A stretch of 64,000 nt of DNA from the NCBI GenBank assembly GCA_017163975.1, contig JAFFSR010000351.1, positions 2,749,501 through 2,813,500 on the forward strand, read 5' to 3'. This stretch comes from Anastatus disparis. Lineage: Eukaryota > Arthropoda > Insecta > Hymenoptera > Eupelmidae. Below, one piece after another: positions 10,558 to 22,548 of this stretch. Both the position numbers and the translations under genes were made by a program. A model generated the notes under the pieces. That model had not been told where the DNA came from and made no database searches. It worked only from the letters and a program-made list of their open reading frames with translations. Each line of letters starts with the position of its first letter. Position 1 is the first letter of the stretch.

Positions 10558-13500
10558 ATGAACTGCCGCGTACGGACAAGACTAATGGTGCCGAGTGACG
10601 ACATGACTGTGACGCTACAAGTTAATCTGAACAGATGCGAAGCGGCTCAGCTTTTGCTGGACCAAATCGCGACACAACGAAACGCAGACGTACTTATAAT
10701 TAGTGAACAGTGCCGCGACTTACGCCAACAGACATGGCTTTCGAACGCGTCAGGCTCGTCAGCCATCTGGGTTAGAGGCGCGCGCTTAAGGGGTTCTTTG
10801 ATTTCCGGTGCGGGAGAGGACTACGTGTGGGCGAGGGTGGAAGATGTTACTTACGTGAGTATATATCTCTCACCAAACTGTACGGCTGAAGAATTCGAAG
10901 GCAAAATCGCGGCTCTAGAGGACTACCTCAGAGATATATCGGGAAATTTAGTTGTTGCCGGTGACTTTAATTCCAGGGCGATCGAGTGGGGCATGACGAC
11001 CACAAACAGACGCGGACGGCTAGTGTTAGAGATGGCTGCAAGGCTGGAACTGGCAGTAGCAAACAGAGGACAGGTTTTCACGTATAGAGGACCGGGTTAC
11101 GGTAACTCAATATCCGACGTGACGTTGGCAACGGAAGACCTGGAGACGCGGGTAAGGGGATGGCGGGTGTTCTAGGACTACACGGCCAGCGATCACCAGT
11201 GCATTGCCTTTGAAGTTACGGAACGGACAGATACGTCACGAAACGTTTCGGTTAGACCCTCGCGGTGGAACCTCAACGAACAGAACAGGGCTCTGTTTCG
11301 GAGGACGCTACTGGAAACGGTTACGCCTTCTGAAAACATCCCGACGGACCTGACTGACGAACAGAGGACGGAGTTGATTGTGGACAGGACGATGACCGCT
11401 ATAGTTCGCTCCTGTGAGGCTACTATAACACACATCGTACCTCGACATAGTAAACCGGCAGCATACTGGTGGACGGACGAAATAAGTTCCTTACGACGGA
11501 CGTGCATAAAACACAGACGAGGACTGTACAGAGCACGTAAAAGAGGACAGGCAGATGCAAAGAGGTTTGCACAGACGTACAAAGACGCTAAAAAGACCTT
11601 GACGAACGCCATAAAATACAGTAAGAGGCGATGCTGGAGACGGTTGTGTGAAGAGGTGAACCGCGACCCCTGGGGTATGGGCATCAAGCTGGTTACCCAG
11701 AAACTGGAAGCTCTTGGCCCTCCAGAACACAAAGACGGACAGTCGATGGCGACGATAGTGGACGGACTGTTTCCAAACCATCCGGTTACAGAGGGGCCAG
11801 TTGACTATCGAAGCCAAGCAGTTCCGGAGTTTACGGAGGCAGAATTGCTGGAAGCTACTGCCTCTTTGAGACCCGGAAAAGCGCCAGGACCGGACGGCAT
11901 TCCAGGAGAGATTCTCCGGCAGGTCGCCTTAGGCAGGCCGCGTCTGCTCCTGGACATGTATAACGAATGTTTACGGACGGGGATCTTCAGCACGCGTTGA
12001 AAAAAGGCCAGACTGGTTCTCCTTTATAAAGGAAAGGGAGAGCCTAATGCGCCTAATTCCTACAGGCTATTATGCCACTTAGACATGGCAGGGAAGACTT
12101 TAGAACTTCTACTGAAAAACAGACTGACGAAAGCGGTGGATAGGGCTGGAGGACTCTCGGACAACCAGTATGGTTTCCGCAAAGGTCGATCGAGGGTGGG
12201 TGCTGTGCGGGAAGTATTTGAGCCTTCTAGAAGGACAGCACTGATGGATCACAGACAAAGACCCGTGGTACTGCTTGGCACACTGGACGCAAAAAACGCC
12301 TTCAACAGCGCCAGGTTCTCCGATATCTTCGAGGCCTATAAGTCCTTCGGGGTGCCGGACTACTTGAAGAGGGTGTTGGAAGACTACTTGCGTAACAGAT
12401 GCTTAACGTACGAGACGACGGAAGGACAGATATGCAGACCAATAACCGCGGGGGTTGCACAGGGTTCGATACTGGGACCGGAAATTTGGAACGTGGACTA
12501 CGACAGCTTGCTGTGACTGGAGATGCCCGAGGGCGCGTCGCTTGTCGCTTACGCTGATGACGTAGCGGTGGTGATCGTCCAAAGGACTACAGAATTAGCA
12601 CAACTGACACTGAACAGAGTCATGAGGCGGGTCGGCAGGTGGATGACAGAACACGGACTGTCACTGGCACTGAACAAGACGGAACTGATGTTTCTGACAG
12701 GAAGCCGTATATCCACGCTTATTCCAATGACGGTTGGTACGGAAAGGACGAAGACGGTAGGTAGCCTAAAATACCTAGGAGTCACCCTGGATACCAGGCT
12801 CACTTTTTGGCCGCATATTCAGAGGGTGGCTGACAAAGCAACTAAACTGACGTTTTTGCTGGGGCGCCTCATGGCAAACACGTACGGACTGAAGCAGAGT
12901 AAAAGACTATTGCTCATGACGACGACCCACTCGATCATGCTGTACGGGGCGGAAATATGGGCCGATGCGCTTCGCGTTCGAAAGTACCGAAAGCGTCTGA
13001 CGGACGTACAGAGACGGGGAGCGCTTCGGATAGCTTGCGCCTACCGCACGGTCTCTGCGGAGGCCGTAATGGTGGTAGCAAGTGTAATCCCTATAGATCT
13101 CCTTGCGCTGGAGCGCAAGCGGATCTATGAAAGAAGCGCTGAAACAGGATGGACAGAAGCGTCAGTTCGGGAAAGAGACCTGACAATGACGCTATGGAGC
13201 GAACGTTGGACAAGAGACGGAACGGGGGCGTGGACCAGACGTCTGATCAGGGACCTGAGACGGTGGGCGCAACGGACTTTTGGGGAGGTGGATTTTTACC
13301 TCACTCAATTCTTGACCATACACGGCTACTTCAGACGGTACGTGCACCTGAGAGGGAAAGTACAGCATGCGGGCTGTACCTACTGCAGACATGACATTGA
13401 CGACGCTGAGCATACGTTCTTCGAATGCTCACGCTGGGACTTTGACAGACGAACGCTACTGAGACGGACTAGAGACCTAACACCAGATTACATGGTGGAC

Positions 13501-13593
13501 TGAATGCTGGAGGACGCTCAAAACTGGGCAGCGATTGTGACCTTTGTCGCGGTCGTCCTTAAAGCGAAGAAAGAGGGAGGATGTTTAATGTGA
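10558..13593 (+). pseudogene. R1-like ORF2: endonuclease and reverse transcriptase with in-frame stops
   Basis: One reading frame runs the whole length with stops only at 11173 (TAG), 11998, 12514 and 13501 (TGA) before a final TGA at 13591. The N-terminal part is an AP-type endonuclease (LQVNLNRCEAAQ, VVAGDFNSRAIEWG, SDVTLA, SDHQCI). The RT follows: GKAPGPDGIPGEIL, YRLLCHLDMAGKTLE, NQYGFRKGRS, TLDAKNAFNSARF, GVAQGSILGPEIWN and LVAYADDVAVV with both Asp of YADD. The C-terminus has CTYCRHDIDDAEHTFFECSRW, here split as CTYCRHDID then AEHTFFECSRW, a CCHC motif of the R1/TRAS type. The frame is conserved but the copy is dead. Several stops sit where Trp or Arg is expected, consistent with transitions. 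Confidence 0.9.
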
Positions 13594-13605
13594 AAAGATG
13601 AGGAA

Positions 13606-14140
13606 TACAAATACGCAGGGGGACAAACGTCCTTGGGCCTAGTGACCCCACGTACCCGAGCTGAGTGAATGGTATACTGAGTGTGTGGATGAAAGTATGG
13701 ATGAAGTTGTGTAAATACGCAGGGGGGCTGAAAAGTCCTTGGGCTCAGCGACCCCACGTACCCGAGCTGAGTGAATGGTATACTGAGTGTGTGGATGGAA
13801 GCAAGTGAGAGAATGTACAAATACGCAGGGAGACTGCACAGTCCATGGGCCCAGCGACCCCACGTACCCGATCTGAGTGAATGGTATACTGAGTGTGTGG
13901 ATGGAAGCAAGTGAGAGAATGTACAAATACGCAGGGAGACTGCACAGTCTATGGGCCTAGCAACCCCACGTGCCCGAGCTTAGTGAGTGATATACTGGAT
14001 GTGTAGATAAACGAGAGGATGAAAATGTGTAAATACGCAGGGGGACTAGAAAGTCCTTGGGCTTCGCGACCCCACGTACCCGAGCTAAGTGTGAATGGAA
14101 GAGTGCAAGGTAGGATGACAGGCAAATGTATGCATGTTTA
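13606..14140 (+). repeat. 105-bp tandem repeats in the LINE 3' UTR
   Basis: Five copies of a 104-106-bp unit start with ATACGCAGGG at about 13611, 13715, 13821, 13927 and 14033. Each carries CCCCACGTACCCGAGCT (or a close variant) and most carry TGGTATACTGAGTGTGTGG. They lie directly after the ORF2 stop, before a GC-rich unique 3' UTR that ends in an A-run. Confidence 0.9.
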
Positions 14141-14519
14141 GACGTATGAATGGACACGGCCTAGTGCCTGGACGGACGGATAAGACGAGCGACAATGGAC
14201 AAGACCGCAGCGTAAAGTAATGCTAACGCAGTCCCACGCTGCGGCTTTGTACGGTGGATATTACGGATCCCTGCCCGTGTAAGTGAGGCATTTTCTTGCT
14301 TCTCTTCCGCGGCCAGGGTGAAGGGGGTTTAGACGGTCTCTGCCTGTGGATGCCTCGGGAGCGAATGCAAAGCTACCAAATTTCTTTCTCCCTCTAAGCT
14401 GACGCAGCGTCAGAAACCCGTCACACCAGTGGCCCGCACTGCGGTTGGGGTGATCCAACTGCAGCCCACGTCGCTGTAGGCCTGATGGCAGATTTACCCG
14501 TTTTTTGACCACCAAAAAA

Positions 14520-15617
14520 AAAAGTAGTGGTTACTATAGTTATGCAGTAACTACTGTAGATGTGTTGTAATTACCATTGTTATCTAGTAACGACTATAGC
14601 TACGTAACAATTACTGTAGTGACCTAGTCATTACTTTAGTTATGTGGTAATCACTATTTTTATGTAGTTACTAGAATTTCAAGTTATTTGTTTGGTTGTG
14701 TAGTAACTACTATAATAATGTATTAATTAATATATTTATGCAGTGATTACTATAGTTTTGTAGTGACGACTAAAGCTAGTTATTGCTCTATTTTTGTAGT
14801 AATTACTTTGGTTATGTATTTATCACTGTCGTTATGTAGTGATTACTATATTTATGTAGCAATTACTATGGTTATGTTTAATTACTATATTTATGTAGTA
14901 ATTAAAATAGTTATGTAGTAATTATTATAGTCATGTAGTATATTTTATGGTTATTCATTGATTACCATTGTTATGCAGTAACGACTATGCTTATGTAGTA
15001 ATAATTATAGTTTAGTAGTGATTACTATATTTATTACTATATTAATGGAGGAGTACTATTCTTTTGTACTATTTACTATACTTATGTAGTGATCATTATA
15101 GTTATGCAGTGATCACTATAGTTATGTAATATTGACTATAACTGTATAATAATTACTATGGCAATGTAGTGATTACTAAATTTATGCAGTATTTACTAAA
15201 GATGTGTAGTTATTACTATAGTTCTGTAGTATTAACTATAGTTATGTAGTGATCACCATAGTTATGTACTGACGACTGAAGCTTTTGAGTTATCGCTATA
15301 GTTATGTAGTCATTACCATAGTGTTGTAGTTATTACTGTATTAATGTGGTAATCACTATATTTATGTCGTTCTCGCTATAATTATGTCGCCAACACTATA
15401 GTTTTAGTGATTGCTATAGTTAGGTAGTGATTTCTATAGTTATGTAGAAATCACTTCAGTCATAAAGTATTTCTGACAGTTATGTAGTAATTACAATAGT
15501 TATGTAGTAATTACTATATTTATATAGTAATTATTATATTTTTATAGTAATTACTATATTTATGTATATAATTATTATAGTTGTGTTGTAATTACTATAG
15601 TTATGAAGTAACTACTC
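14520..15617 (+). repeat. 20-bp satellite array, left arm (second part)
   Basis: The same degenerate unit as 9785-10311 resumes immediately after the LINE poly(A), in the same orientation, showing that the LINE inserted into the array. Units vary at many positions, and TTATGTAGT and ACTATAG are the best-kept words. Confidence 0.9.
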
Positions 15618-16190
15618 CCCACACGGCATGAAAGGTTTCAGAAAAACTTTCAGTTACACCTTTCAGCGAACGGTTCCTTCAAGGATGCAGGAACCTTTCA
15701 TAAACCTGCCAAAAGCTTACGCGAAAACCTTCGATAAAAGATTACAGTGAGGTTACGGTAAGCTTACACTAAAACATTTGTGAATGTATGTAAAAAAACT
15801 TTCATGAAAGGCTTCTGTATGGTTGCAGCAAGCTTTCATCGAAAGCTGAGCGAGACTTTCGAGAAACCTTTCATGAAAGGTTACTGCAAGGTTGCAGCAA
15901 TCTCTTATCAAAAGCCGAGCGAGACTTTCAAGAAAACTTTCAAAAACCTTACATCAAAACCTTTGTAAAAGTTTCTAAGAACAATCATTTTATCAAACAA
16001 TGGAGCAGCTGTGGTATTCGTTAATAACTTAACAATACAATTTTAGCATATTTTGAATGAAACATTTTTTGAAGATGTGGCGTTAATTCTTCTACTGTTT
16101 CTATACGTAGTTATTATTTTATTATTATGATTATTATTATTTTATTATTTTTATTATTACTATTTATATTTCTATAATGACTGCTTAACA
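15618..16190. repeat. Loop of the giant fold-back with TTTCATGAAAGG-type words
   Basis: The central segment is not part of the arms. From 15640 to 15980 it is built from irregular copies of ACCTTTCATGAAAGGTT and GGTTGCAGCAA, spaced roughly 30-70 bp. After 15985 it is plain AT-rich DNA with ATT/TTA runs. A 62-codon open frame at 15780-15968 is a by-product of the repeat. No transposase was found. Confidence 0.75.
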
Positions 16191-17772
16191 ATAGCGTTAA
16201 CTATAAAGCTATAGTTGTCACAACATCACTATAGTAATCACTACATAGCTATAGTAATTACTTTAAACTATAGTGGTGGCGATATAATCATAGCGATAAC
16301 CACATAACTATAGTGATTACTACATTATAACAGTAACAACAACATCAATATAGTAATGACTACATAACTATAGCGATAACTTAAAAGCACAAGTCGTCAC
16401 TACATAACTATAGTAATCACTAAATAACGCTAGTATTTACTACATAACTATAATAATTACTACATTACTATAGTAATGAGTACATAAATATAGTAATTAC
16501 TACATAACTATACTAAGTACTACATAACTATAGCTTATACTACAAAACTATAGTAAATAGTACAAAGCTATAGTAATGACTGCATAACAATAACGATAAC
16601 TATAAAGCTATAGTTGTCACTACATAACTATAGTCATCACTAAATAACTATAGCTAATACTACAAAACTATAGTAATTACTACACAACTATAGTAAATAG
16701 TACATAAATCTAGTAATCACTACGTAACCGTAGTAATTACTATATGGCTATAGTGATCACTACATAACTACAGTGAATACTACAAAACTTTAGTAATTAC
16801 TCCATTACTATAGTAACTATTACAAAAATATAGTACTACCTACTATAGTAACTGTTACTAAAATATAGTTAACTATCATTATTACAATATATGTATAATC
16901 TTAACTGCATCACAATAATGATTACTTCATAGCTATAGTCGTGACTATATAACTATAGTGATCAATAATTAACCATTAAATTTACTATATAATTGTAATA
17001 ATTACTACGTAAATATAGTAATTACTACATTACTATAATAATTACTACATACCTGTGGAGAATACTCTATAACTGTAGTGATTTCTAGCTAATACTACAA
17101 ACCTATAGTAATTACTACACAACTATAGTGAATAGTACATAAATTTAATAATCACTACGTAACCGTAGTAATTACTATATAGCTATAGTCGATACTACAT
17201 AGCTATAGTGATCACTACATAACTACATAACTACATTAAATACTACAAAACTTTAGTAATTACTCCATTACTATAGTAATTATTACAAAAATATAGTACT
17301 AATTAACTATCATTATTACAATATAACTATAATTTCAACTACATCACAATAATGATTACTCTATAACCATAGTCGTCACTACATAACTATAGGAATCAGT
17401 AATTAACCACTAAATTTACTATATAATTATAATAATTATTACATAAATATAGTAATTACTACATTACTATAATAATTACTACATAAATATTGTAATTACA
17501 ACATGACTATAATAATTACTACATAAATATAGTAATTACCACATTACTATAATAATTACTACATAAATATAGTAATTACTACATAACTATAGTAATTACT
17601 ACATACCTGTAGAAAATACTCTATAACTGTAGTGATTTCTACATAACTACAGTAATCGCTACATAGCTATAGTCATTACTTCAAACAATAGTGTTGGTGA
17701 CATAATTATAGCGACAACCACATAACTATAGTCATTACTACATTACAACAGTAACAACAACACCACTATAGT
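16191..17772 (-). repeat. 20-bp satellite array, right arm (inverted)
   Basis: The unit reads GTAATTACTACATAACTATA here, the reverse complement of the left array. The outer edge joins the right unique arm at about 17773. Segments such as the block around 16870-17080 and 17290-17480 are partly repeated among themselves, implying unequal exchange or slippage inside the array. Confidence 0.9.
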
Positions 17773-19990
17773 AAAATTTATAAATTTATTATATTTTAAT
17801 TATTGTGTTTACATTTTATTCTTTTCTATTATTTACAGCTTATTGAAACCGTTCAACAATGATAGGTCAAATTGAACTAATACTGCCTTCAATAATTGAA
17901 AACTAAGTATAAGCACTTGTAAATAATCACATAAATACAGGCTGCATCTCTAGCAACAGAATTATTTAAATGTTTGACATCGATCGCTGTGAAGTTGCTG
18001 AGTAATCTATCACGTTCTATTCCGTTCCTTTGTACAGGAAATCAATAATTTATGTAAAATTTAATTAAAAATTAATTTCTAATAATTAATTGAAAATACT
18101 TAACATTTAATATAAAAAAAAAGTCATATCGTAAATTTAATCAGCTTTTAGAATTCAAAAAGAAAACCAAAATTGGTGAAATATTAAAAAAAAATTTTTT
18201 ATTCTCTAAAATATCAACTTCTTGATAAAAATGATCTCGTCATTGGATTCCTTGTCGTCAAAAACCCTTAAAATAATAATCTTAATTCAAATTCATAATT
18301 TATAATACTAAAAAATTGACAATCATTCTAATTATTATAGTGAAACTATAATTCGTCATGTTAAGTGTCAACAACGCCAATAATTACGTGTAAAATTAAA
18401 TGTAGTGTCGAAAAGAAGAACTAAAAAGGTAAAAAAATTTGAATTTTCTTTCTTTTTAGTTTCTCTTTCTGACACTGCATTTAATTTTACACGTATTTAT
18501 TGGCGTTGTTGTTCCGTACCACGTGACAACAAAGTGACTTAACATGACGAATATACCATTATTAGTTCACAGTACTATTATGAGCTAGTAACAATCTATA
18601 CAACGATTATAATTTCATTTTTTTTAAACAATGATTTCAATCACGTTCTATTGCAAACACCGTATTCGAGGTAGGCATTAGAAGATATTATTTTTTATAA
18701 AAAAAAATATTTAATTAAACGTTTAACCAGACTTAAAATATGATAAATAAGCTTTTATATATTGGCTTTGAAAGGCTTTAGCGAGTACATTAAAATGCTT
18801 CAAGTAAATTTTCATACGATATTTCTTTCGAAAGTTATCATCATGCTTTTGCATCCTGTTTTTTGAATAGCATTATAGTTATAATGAATAATTAATAAAT
18901 ATTAATGATTAGTAGATAATCAATAAATATTCTGCTTTCTCAAAATGAATATTTGTGATGCATAAATACTTCATAGTTTAAATTTATTTTTATCGCAAAC
19001 AAGCTCAAACAAATTGAAATATGTTTTGTAAAATAAGATTAACTGATTTCATGCGTTTTTTAAAAACCAGAAAGATTATTTAAAAATTAGTATACTTTAC
19101 AAAACAACAACTACTCAATCTCAATAATTATTACCTGACTTTGTTTATTTTTAATAAAGCAATTCAAAAAAGCAAAAGTATATCTTATAGTTAAAAAGAT
19201 ATGATTATTGTATCATCATTTATACTTATGCAATTATAACTTTTGGAATTATTAATCTAAAAATAATATTCAGAAGAATTTCATGTCAACATGGTTTGAA
19301 AATAAAATTTTTATTTACATAAATACTAATACCGATTTCCACAAATATTTAAACATTAATAAATATTTTTTAAATATTTTCATGATTTCTCATCTTTCTT
19401 ACTATAATGTTTTAAATTACAATCTTATTTATGATTAACTTTCAAAATAACATCAATTTTCAAAATCAAATAACCAATAAATTATTAATCAATTATCAAT
19501 TATTAATTTATTAAATTGTTGTTTATAAAATAATTAATGTAATAAATAATTCTAAATAATTATTTTTATATTCGATATTAATTATGTAAATTATAAAGTA
19601 AAAGAACAAATAGTATCGTCATTATGACTAACATTGCCATCTATTATTCAACATTAAAAACTTCGCTTGTAAACATTAGCAGTTTAGTCAAACATTTTGG
19701 TTATGTGTTGTATACAATAACAAACATATGATTCTTATTTATTTATTCGGTAACTATGCAAGCGATTAATATGATGAGTTCGTTGCTACGCTGGGGCAAA
19801 GTGAAACACACTTGTTTCTCTTTTCGAACGTTCAAGATAGCGTTCTCTGATTGGCTGAAAAAGCGTAACTTTAAAGTGCCGTAGTTTAAAAATTATAAGA
19901 GATAAAAAATAATTTACAATATAAAAGTAGTTCAGAATAATGTGCTCTATTACCCTGTGACGGGAAATACAGTAGCCTAGAATCACCGTG
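17773..19990 (-). repeat. Right unique arm of the giant fold-back
   Basis: Inverted partner of 7555-9784. It ends GAATCACCGTG, then TGT and a TA run. Differences from the left arm are scattered substitutions and small indels, so this is not a perfect mirror as an assembly or library hairpin artefact would give. Confidence 0.9.
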
Positions 19991-19992
19991 TG

Positions 19993-19993
<1 letters not shown>

Positions 19994-20029
<36 letters not shown>

Positions 20030-20559
20030 GTATTTATATGTATATTCTCTAACGAAAAGAGAAGAAAAATTTCCGAGCTGACCGTCATTTCACTCAACTT
20101 AGTCTATTTAATATATTTCGCAAATATTCTTTCGTCTATTATGCTTCGCCTGCGCATGCAATACAATAATTTACATACGACGTGCACGCTGTATTTCTAA
20201 TAGTACCTGCTATTTGGAGCTGTATACAAGTTGTTTTTTGATACGTTGTACGTGACTTAACTGCACGTTACAACATATCTTACAATTCTCTATATGTACT
20301 CTTGATATTTCTACCAGTCCCGTCCTTAAAAGGTTGACGCAACTTGCTTAAAATATACTTCTATTGAGAACTTGTTTACCTAATGACTTTAATAACTGAT
20401 GGATAAAGTAATAGAATAGTATTTATCAGTTTAAAGACTGAAAGTAAAATAAATATGATATTAGGACTTCAAGTATCGTATTATTTTTTAGTACCTTATC
20501 TTTTCTAACATATGTTTTTTTAAGGATTCTTAATTTAAAAATTTATTTTATCATATATA
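19994..20559. other. (TA)n microsatellite and unassigned AT-rich DNA
   Basis: A TA run (about 19994-20026) is followed by about 530 bp with no open frame, RNA or repeat that I could identify. Near 20120-20220 there is a modest GC rise (CTGCGCATGCAA) without other features. Confidence 0.5.
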
Positions 20560-21629
20560 CACTACCCTCCAGTCACATTTGCCCACCCTACATGAAAATC
20601 GATAAAACTTTAAAGTTTTGTGGCTCAGTGAAAAATAGTCGTAATTAAAAAATTCCAACTGGGTTTTAAAAAGGGTTCAAAAACCTTTAATTTAAGCCGA
20701 GTTGAGTAAAAAAGAATTAAAAAATGCATGCATTATGCGTAAAAAACTAACTAAAAAATATTCAATTTTTTTCGCCCCTATTCAAATGCCTGCCATTTTT
20801 GCGGAAATTATCGAATCATAAAAAAACAAAATGGAGGTAAAAGCTAAAAGAGTCACCTTCAAAATGAGCTATAGAAAGCTAATTTATGATCGATTTTACG
20901 GTAGTTATGGTCATTTTTTATGAAAAAAACGATTTTTTTAAATAGCTATTATCTCAAAAAATACGCATGATATAAAAAAATTTTTAATAAAAAAGTTGTT
21001 TATTTTTGAGTCAAAAATATATATATTTAGATTTAACTGAGATCTGGAAGAAAAAGTTTTTTTTTAAATTCATTAAAATATAAATATTGAATAAATGGAT
21101 TTTTTTTCAATGGGATCAAAAATGAATAAAATCTCTTTTTTACTGATTCTCAGTTTAACCTGAATATTTATTTTTTTGACTCAAAAATAAACAACTTTTT
21201 TATTAAAAATTTTTTTATATCATGCGTAGTTTTTGAGATAATAACTATTAAAAAAATCGTTTTTTTCATAAAAAATGACCATAACTACCGTAAAATCGAT
21301 CATAAATTAGCTTTCTATAGCTCATTTTGAAGGTGACTCCTTTAGCTTTTACCTCCATTTTGTTTTTTTATGATTCGATAATTTCCGCAAAAATGGCAGG
21401 CATTTGAATAGGGGCGAAAAAAATTGAATATTTTTTAGTTAGTTTTTTACGCATAACGCATGCATTTTTTAATTCTTTTTTGCTGAACTCGGCTTAAATT
21501 AAAGGTTTTTAAACCCTTTTTAAAACCCAGTTGGAATTTTTTAATTACGACTATTTTTCACTGAGCCACAAAACTTTAAAGTTTTATCGATTTTCATGTA
21601 GGGTGGGCAAATGTGACTGGAGGGTAGTG
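20560..21629. mobile_element. 1.07-kb palindromic element flanked by TA
   Basis: It begins CACTACCCTCCAGTCACAT and ends with the inverted copy, with TA on each side. The arms pair almost without a break to the centre near 21080, and long identical stretches suggest fairly recent origin. There is no coding potential. The TA duplication and the terminal CACT suggest mobilisation by a Tc1/mariner-type transposase; this is inferred from the ends only. Confidence 0.9.
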
Positions 21630-21845
21630 TATATTGTAACATTTTTCTCTTTTGGGAGGGGCAATTACGTGTAATCTCCTGTTGCCGGTCGCTTCAGTGA
21701 GTAACTGGGGTAAGATCGGCAGGAGTTGGAAGGATTGGACGGCGGAAGATGAAGGAAAGTAACCAGGTTGAACACGTTTGGTTATGCTAGGGAGTACCTT
21801 GGCTTTATTGTACTCAATAGACTAATTTACAACGACGATAACAAT

Positions 21846-22200
21846 TTTAAATTTTTAAAGAAAAAAGATTAATATATAAAGGATATTGTCCTCTATATGA
21901 TTAACCTTTTTCCATGGTGAAGTCGAGGGAGTCCAGCCCGGAACCGTTTAACACATTACATCAGGCTAGACTGTCAGACCCACCATACCGAAAACTTTGA
22001 CTACCGATGGATGGCAACCCACTTTTGTGACCAACAATCAACCAATACTCAATGAGGTCGGATTTTTTAAGAGTCGCGATATAAATGGCACATACACAAA
22101 TTTTCTTTTGAAAAAAAGTTAGAGGTACCTGGCCAGGATTCGAACCCATGCCCTCCGCGTTGAAGGCAAGAGCTCTATCCATTACGCCACCGCGCTCTCC
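21846..22200 (-). mobile_element. tRNA-headed SINE with perfect 15-bp target duplication
   Basis: The 355-bp insert is bounded by AACGACGATAACAAT at 21831-21845 and 22201-22215. On the minus strand it starts with a tRNA-like head (22127-22200), then a body containing CCGACCTCATTGAG and GGGCTGGACTCCCTC, and ends in an A/T-rich tail next to the left duplication. Length, tRNA-like promoter, tail and duplication length are those of a SINE mobilised by a LINE. Perfect duplications imply recent insertion. Confidence 0.88.
22127..22200 (-). other. tRNA-like SINE head with A and B boxes
   Basis: On the minus strand it reads GCGCGGTGGCGTAATGGAT with an A-box-like TGGCGTAATGG, and later GGGTTCGAATCC, a good B box with a T arm. 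The position of the anticodon loop reads CTTCAAC, which would give TCA. The stem is weak and the acceptor stem does not close well, so it is a tRNA-derived Pol III promoter rather than a working tRNA. Confidence 0.75.
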
Positions 22201-22548
22201 AACGACGATAACAATAATGAAATAATAATAAATTGTTATTCAAAACTGAACCTACTATTCTATATAATAGAAGTGAACTAACCTAACCTTAAATGAAAAT
22301 ATAATTTGCAAAAGTAATTAGATCTTTATTAATCTCGGCCACTTGACGGCTATTTGATAAAAAAATAATTAAATCAATTAATAAATCTTTAAATGAATCT
22401 AAATAATAATAGTTTATGTTTGACTAAGAGATTCGTTTGGCCTGTCTAATAGCCTGGACGGTGTAATATGTACAGGCGGCTTTTAGCTGCAACAATGTGC
22501 AAAAAGAAACAAAAGATTATTAGCTAAATAATTATAATATTAATAGGC

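Larger units (their letters stand above)
10312..14519 (+). mobile_element. R1-clade non-LTR retrotransposon, internally deleted
   Basis: A GC-richer block interrupts the 20-bp satellite. It holds an ORF1 C-terminal piece, an apurinic-type endonuclease, an RT with AYADD, a C-terminal CCHC-like zinc motif, a 3' UTR with 105-bp repeats and a terminal A-run at about 14512-14521. The start lies within ORF1, so the copy is 5' truncated. A second deletion joins ORF1 to ORF2. Domain order and RT style point to the R1 clade. It was inserted in satellite DNA rather than 28S rDNA, so it is an R1-like rather than a true 28S R1 insertion. Confidence 0.9.
7555..19990. mobile_element. Giant 12.4-kb fold-back element with satellite arms
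   Basis: The ends are CGCGGTGATTCTAGGC and, inverted, CACGGTGATTCTAGGC. The outer 2.2 kb (7555-9784) is repeated inverted at 17773-19990; anchor points such as CTGTGACGGGAAATACAG, CGATCGATGTCAAACATTT and TTCTATTGCAAACACCG match in order on both arms. Inside each arm is a 20-bp satellite array in opposite orientation, around a loop at about 15618-16190. Removing the LINE at 10312-14519 leaves about 8.2 kb. The plan (unique outer arm, tandem inner arm, small loop) resembles Drosophila FB/Foldback or Galileo. No transposase was found, so it looks non-autonomous. Confidence 0.9.

Noticed and set aside
11193..11993. Open frames of 60-180 codons on the minus strand within the R1-like ORF2
   Set aside because: They are antisense shadows of a conserved RT/endonuclease frame and show no domain of their own.
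13518..14157. Minus-strand frames with repeated HTQYTIHSARVRG-like peptides
   Set aside because: They are translations of the 105-bp repeats in the LINE 3' UTR.
15780..15968. 62-codon frame with repeated KKTFMKGFC-type peptides
   Set aside because: It is a product of the TTTCATGAAAGG-word repeat in the fold-back loop; no start context or domain.
9785..17772. CRISPR-like regular repeats
   Set aside because: The 20-bp units are tandem and degenerate without unique spacers, and everything around is eukaryotic transposon DNA.
7555..19990. Assembly hairpin artefact as the sole explanation for the 12.4-kb palindrome
   Set aside because: The arms differ by substitutions and indels, and the satellite parts differ in content and length.
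20560..21629. Coding potential in the palindromic element
   Set aside because: Only short AT-biased frames are present; the structure is explained by inverted arms.
22127..22200. A genuine tRNA (possibly with TCA anticodon)
   Set aside because: Acceptor and anticodon stems do not pair properly, and the sequence is the head of a SINE with a target duplication.
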